Shown piece after piece: positions 14,311 through 15,793 of a DNA stretch of 15,793 nucleotides; within the stretch, counting starts at the first letter, position 1, and each line of letters opens with the position of its first letter. Origin of the DNA: an uncultured Prosthecobacter sp. (lineage in GTDB: Bacteria; Verrucomicrobiota; Verrucomicrobiia; Verrucomicrobiales; Verrucomicrobiaceae); assembly GCA_947523045.1 (NCBI GenBank), contig CANNUR010000046.1:1-15793 (forward strand), in the 5' to 3' direction. The notes beneath the pieces are model-generated. The model saw nothing but the letters and a program-made list of their open reading frames with translations. It searched no databases and was not told the origin of the DNA. Made by a program: the position numbers and the translations under genes.

Positions 14311-15228
14311 ATGTCCGCCGCCACCCAGGAGGCCGAAGCCTCCGCCGCACCCGCTGCTGAAAAGCTCACCAAGAAGATCCTCACCGCCGACCATCCGACC
14401 TGGTGCCCCGGCTGCGGTGACTTCGCCGTTCTTGCCGCCTTCTACAAGGTGCTCGAAAAGCTGCAGTACCCGCACGAGAAGATCGTCTGCGTGGCGGGCA
14501 TCGGCTGCTCCTCGCGCTTCCCCTACTTCGTCAACAGCCACGGCATCCACTTCATCCACGGCCGTGCCCTGCCGCTGGCCACCGGCATCTCGCTGAGCCG
14601 GCCGGACGTGCATGTGTTCGTGTTCGGCGGCGACGGCGATGGCTTCTCGATCGGCGGCAACCACCTCAACCATGCCGCGCGCAAGAACATCAAGCTGACC
14701 TATGTCATCATGGACAACTTCGTCTACGGCCTGACGAAGAAGCAGACCAGCCCGACCAGCCCGCAGGGCTTCAAGTCGAAGACCGATCCGACCGGCAGCA
14801 TCGACCGGCCGATCAATCCGATGAAGCAGCTGCTCGCCAGCGGCGCCACCTTCATCGCCCGCACCCATGCCGCTCAGGTCAAGCACATGATGGACACCTT
14901 CGAGCGCGCCATCCTGCACGACGGCTTCTCGGTGGTCGAGTGCCTGAGCGAGTGCGTCATGTTCTATGCCGGTTCCTTCGACGACAGCACGCCGCGCAAG
15001 GGCGGGGTGTACGACCTCATCGACGAGACCCAGCACGACGTGAAGGACGACGTCGCCGCCTTCAAGCTGGCTGACCTGCCCTCGCCGGGCAAGTTCGGCG
15101 TCTTCTACGAGGTCGACCGCCCGACCAAGAACGAGCTCGAGCAGAAGTGGATCGACAGCAGCCAGGCCAAGCTCACCGGGCTCAGCCAGAAGGAGATCCT
15201 GCGCAAGCGCCTCGAGGTGATGCGCTGA
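14311..15228 (+). CDS. korB: 2-oxoacid:ferredoxin oxidoreductase, beta subunit
   Basis: A 305-residue beta subunit of the 2-oxoglutarate (or related 2-oxoacid):ferredoxin oxidoreductase family, which oxidatively decarboxylates 2-oxoacids to acyl-CoA using thiamine diphosphate and an iron-sulfur cluster. Cysteines 32 and 35 (WCPGCGD), 60/66 (GIGCSSRFP) and 211/215 include the expected cluster ligands. The thiamine diphosphate site is GGDGDGFSIGGNH at 107-118 with Asn136 before VYGLT. The ATG at 14311 is chosen; the first 25 residues are an alanine/glutamate-rich extension. The alpha subunit gene, usually just upstream, is not present; dgt is there instead. A strong terminator follows, so korB appears to be a single-gene unit. 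The exact 2-oxoacid is not certain. Confidence 0.92.
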   Translation: MSAATQEAEASAAPAAEKLTKKILTADHPTWCPGCGDFAVLAAFYKVLEKLQYPHEKIVCVAGIGCSSRFPYFVNSHGIHFIHGRALPLATGISLSRPDVHVFVFGGDGDGFSIGGNHLNHAARKNIKLTYVIMDNFVYGLTKKQTSPTSPQGFKSKTDPTGSIDRPINPMKQLLASGATFIARTHAAQVKHMMDTFERAILHDGFSVVECLSECVMFYAGSFDDSTPRKGGVYDLIDETQHDVKDDVAAFKLADLPSPGKFGVFYEVDRPTKNELEQKWIDSSQAKLTGLSQKEILRKRLEVMR

Positions 15229-15253
15229 GTTTGGTTTCCAGCCAAGTCACACG

Positions 15254-15285
15254 AAGGCGGCTTTCCCCCCGGGAAGCCGCCTTTT
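15254..15285 (+). terminator. Intrinsic terminator after korB
   Basis: A perfect 10-bp stem, AAGGCGGCTT (15254-15263) with AAGCCGCCTT (15274-15283), has a 10-base loop of C and G and ends in four T. It begins 25 bases after the korB stop. The 134 bases from here to the tRNA hold no recognisable feature. Confidence 0.88.
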
Positions 15286-15419
15286 GGTTGGAATCGCCAC
15301 CTTTCGCAGACCTGGTGCGGCGAGGTGCCCAGTCGAGCATTGCCATGGCCCGGCGGGCACTGGTCGGAGCGGCAGGTTGACTGACTTTCCCTGTCGTGCC
15401 GGCATGGACCGGAGGGGAA

Positions 15420-15494
15420 TGGTGCGCGCTGCAGGGTTCGAACCTGCGACACCTGCCGTGTGAAGGCAGTGCTCTACCACTGAGCTAAGCGCGC
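15420..15494 (-). tRNA. tRNA-Val (anticodon CAC)
   Basis: On the minus strand a 75-nucleotide cloverleaf with encoded CCA. The acceptor stem GCGCGCT/AGCGCGC is perfect, the D arm is GCTC-AGTGGTA-GAGC, and the anticodon stem CTGCC/GGCAG encloses TTCACAC, giving anticodon CAC at 15462-15460 (reads GUG). The T arm is GCAGG-TTCGAAC-CCTGC and the discriminator base is A. Confidence 0.95.
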
Positions 15495-15509
15495 GTCAGG
15501 AGAGCCGAA

Positions 15510-15537
15510 AAGATACATTGAGCCCGCCCCGCCGCCA
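15510..15537 (-). promoter_or_regulatory. Possible promoter of tRNA-Val
   Basis: TATCTT (15515-15510 on the minus strand) sits 15 bases before the tRNA 5' end. The -35 candidate TGGCGG, 16 bases further upstream, is poor. Confidence 0.3.
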
Positions 15538-15637
15538 GCGGTTTTTTGCGGAAAACGAGTCTGCGCCTTTGCCAAAAGGCGGGGGGGGGGCGCTTGGCAC
15601 GTCGTTCTGCCCCGAGCCTTCGATCTGGCGAACGAGC

Positions 15638-15793
15638 CTACTCCACCGCCCCCGGCTTCAGCCAGTAGAGCACGCTCATGCGCACGGCGATGCCGTTTTC
15701 GACCTGGGCGTTGATCAGGCTGCGCTCGTAGTTCATGCCGGCATCGGTGATTTCGACGCCGCGGTTGACCGGTCCGGGGTGCATGAGCCAGAG
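15638..15793 (-). CDS. pyrB: Aspartate carbamoyltransferase, C-terminal end
   Basis: Only the last 51 residues and stop codon are in the window; the gene continues beyond the right edge. They contain [11 protein letters not shown], the C-terminal active-site segment of the catalytic chain (the HPxP motif that contacts carbamoyl phosphate), followed by [20 protein letters not shown], the typical last helix of the class found outside enterobacteria. The enzyme joins carbamoyl phosphate and aspartate in pyrimidine synthesis. The 143 bases between its stop and the tRNA-Val gene contain a G10 run and a weak hairpin. Confidence 0.92.
   Translation of the reverse strand, partial: LWLMHPGPVNRGVEITDAGMNYERSLINAQVENGIAVRMSVLYWLKPGAVE

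Noticed and set aside
15526..15546. Plus-strand terminator-like CCGC-loop-GCGG followed by six T
   Set aside because: The stem is only 4 bp, and the upstream plus-strand gene korB already has a strong terminator 250 bases earlier.
1..15793. A CRISPR array, prophage, toxin-antitoxin or other mobile or defence system
   Set aside because: No regularly spaced repeats, transposase, integrase or typical defence motifs appear in any frame. The att-like repeat at 3187-3284 encloses no genes.

Overview
The window is GC-rich (roughly two thirds G+C), gene-dense bacterial chromosome. The gene set points to the Verrucomicrobiota, most likely an Opitutaceae-like lineage. The clues are a DUF5069 protein, an FmdB-like protein without its zinc ligands, several conserved hypothetical proteins of a type I associate with this group, and start codons that almost never carry a Shine-Dalgarno sequence. 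The lineage call is inference from protein character, not from a search.

Layout. Positions 3-2670 hold two tandem paralogous major facilitator transporters; the first is cut by the window edge. A terminator and a heptanucleotide repeat follow, then a small FmdB-like gene. A tRNA-Ser(GGA) gene at 3116-3205 is followed by a 375-bp gene-free stretch containing a tRNA-like remnant, hairpin repeats and the promoter of the next operon. Positions 3581-6851 are the classic rpmH-rnpA-yidD-yidC-jag cluster: ribosomal protein L34, RNase P protein, membrane-insertion factors and a KH/R3H RNA-binding protein.

Positions 6858-9510 are on the minus strand: an SLC13-type transporter with two RCK_C domains, a DUF5069 gene, a strong terminator, and two tiny lipoprotein genes (50 and 37 residues), one very cysteine-rich. 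From 9694 the plus strand resumes with two hypothetical genes (one secreted), an OppB/OppC-type ABC permease pair, a dNTP triphosphohydrolase (dgt) and an apparently orphan 2-oxoacid:ferredoxin oxidoreductase beta subunit (korB) ending in an intrinsic terminator. The right end has a tRNA-Val(CAC) gene and the C-terminus of aspartate carbamoyltransferase (pyrB), both on the minus strand.

Most of the window is housekeeping. No CRISPR array, phage, toxin-antitoxin or defence system is visible. The points most worth a second look are the tRNA-like remnant ending in CCA after tRNA-Ser, the FmdB-like protein that has lost all four zinc cysteines, the cysteine-rich micro-lipoprotein, and a pattern of promoters with short or absent 5' leaders combined with missing Shine-Dalgarno sites.
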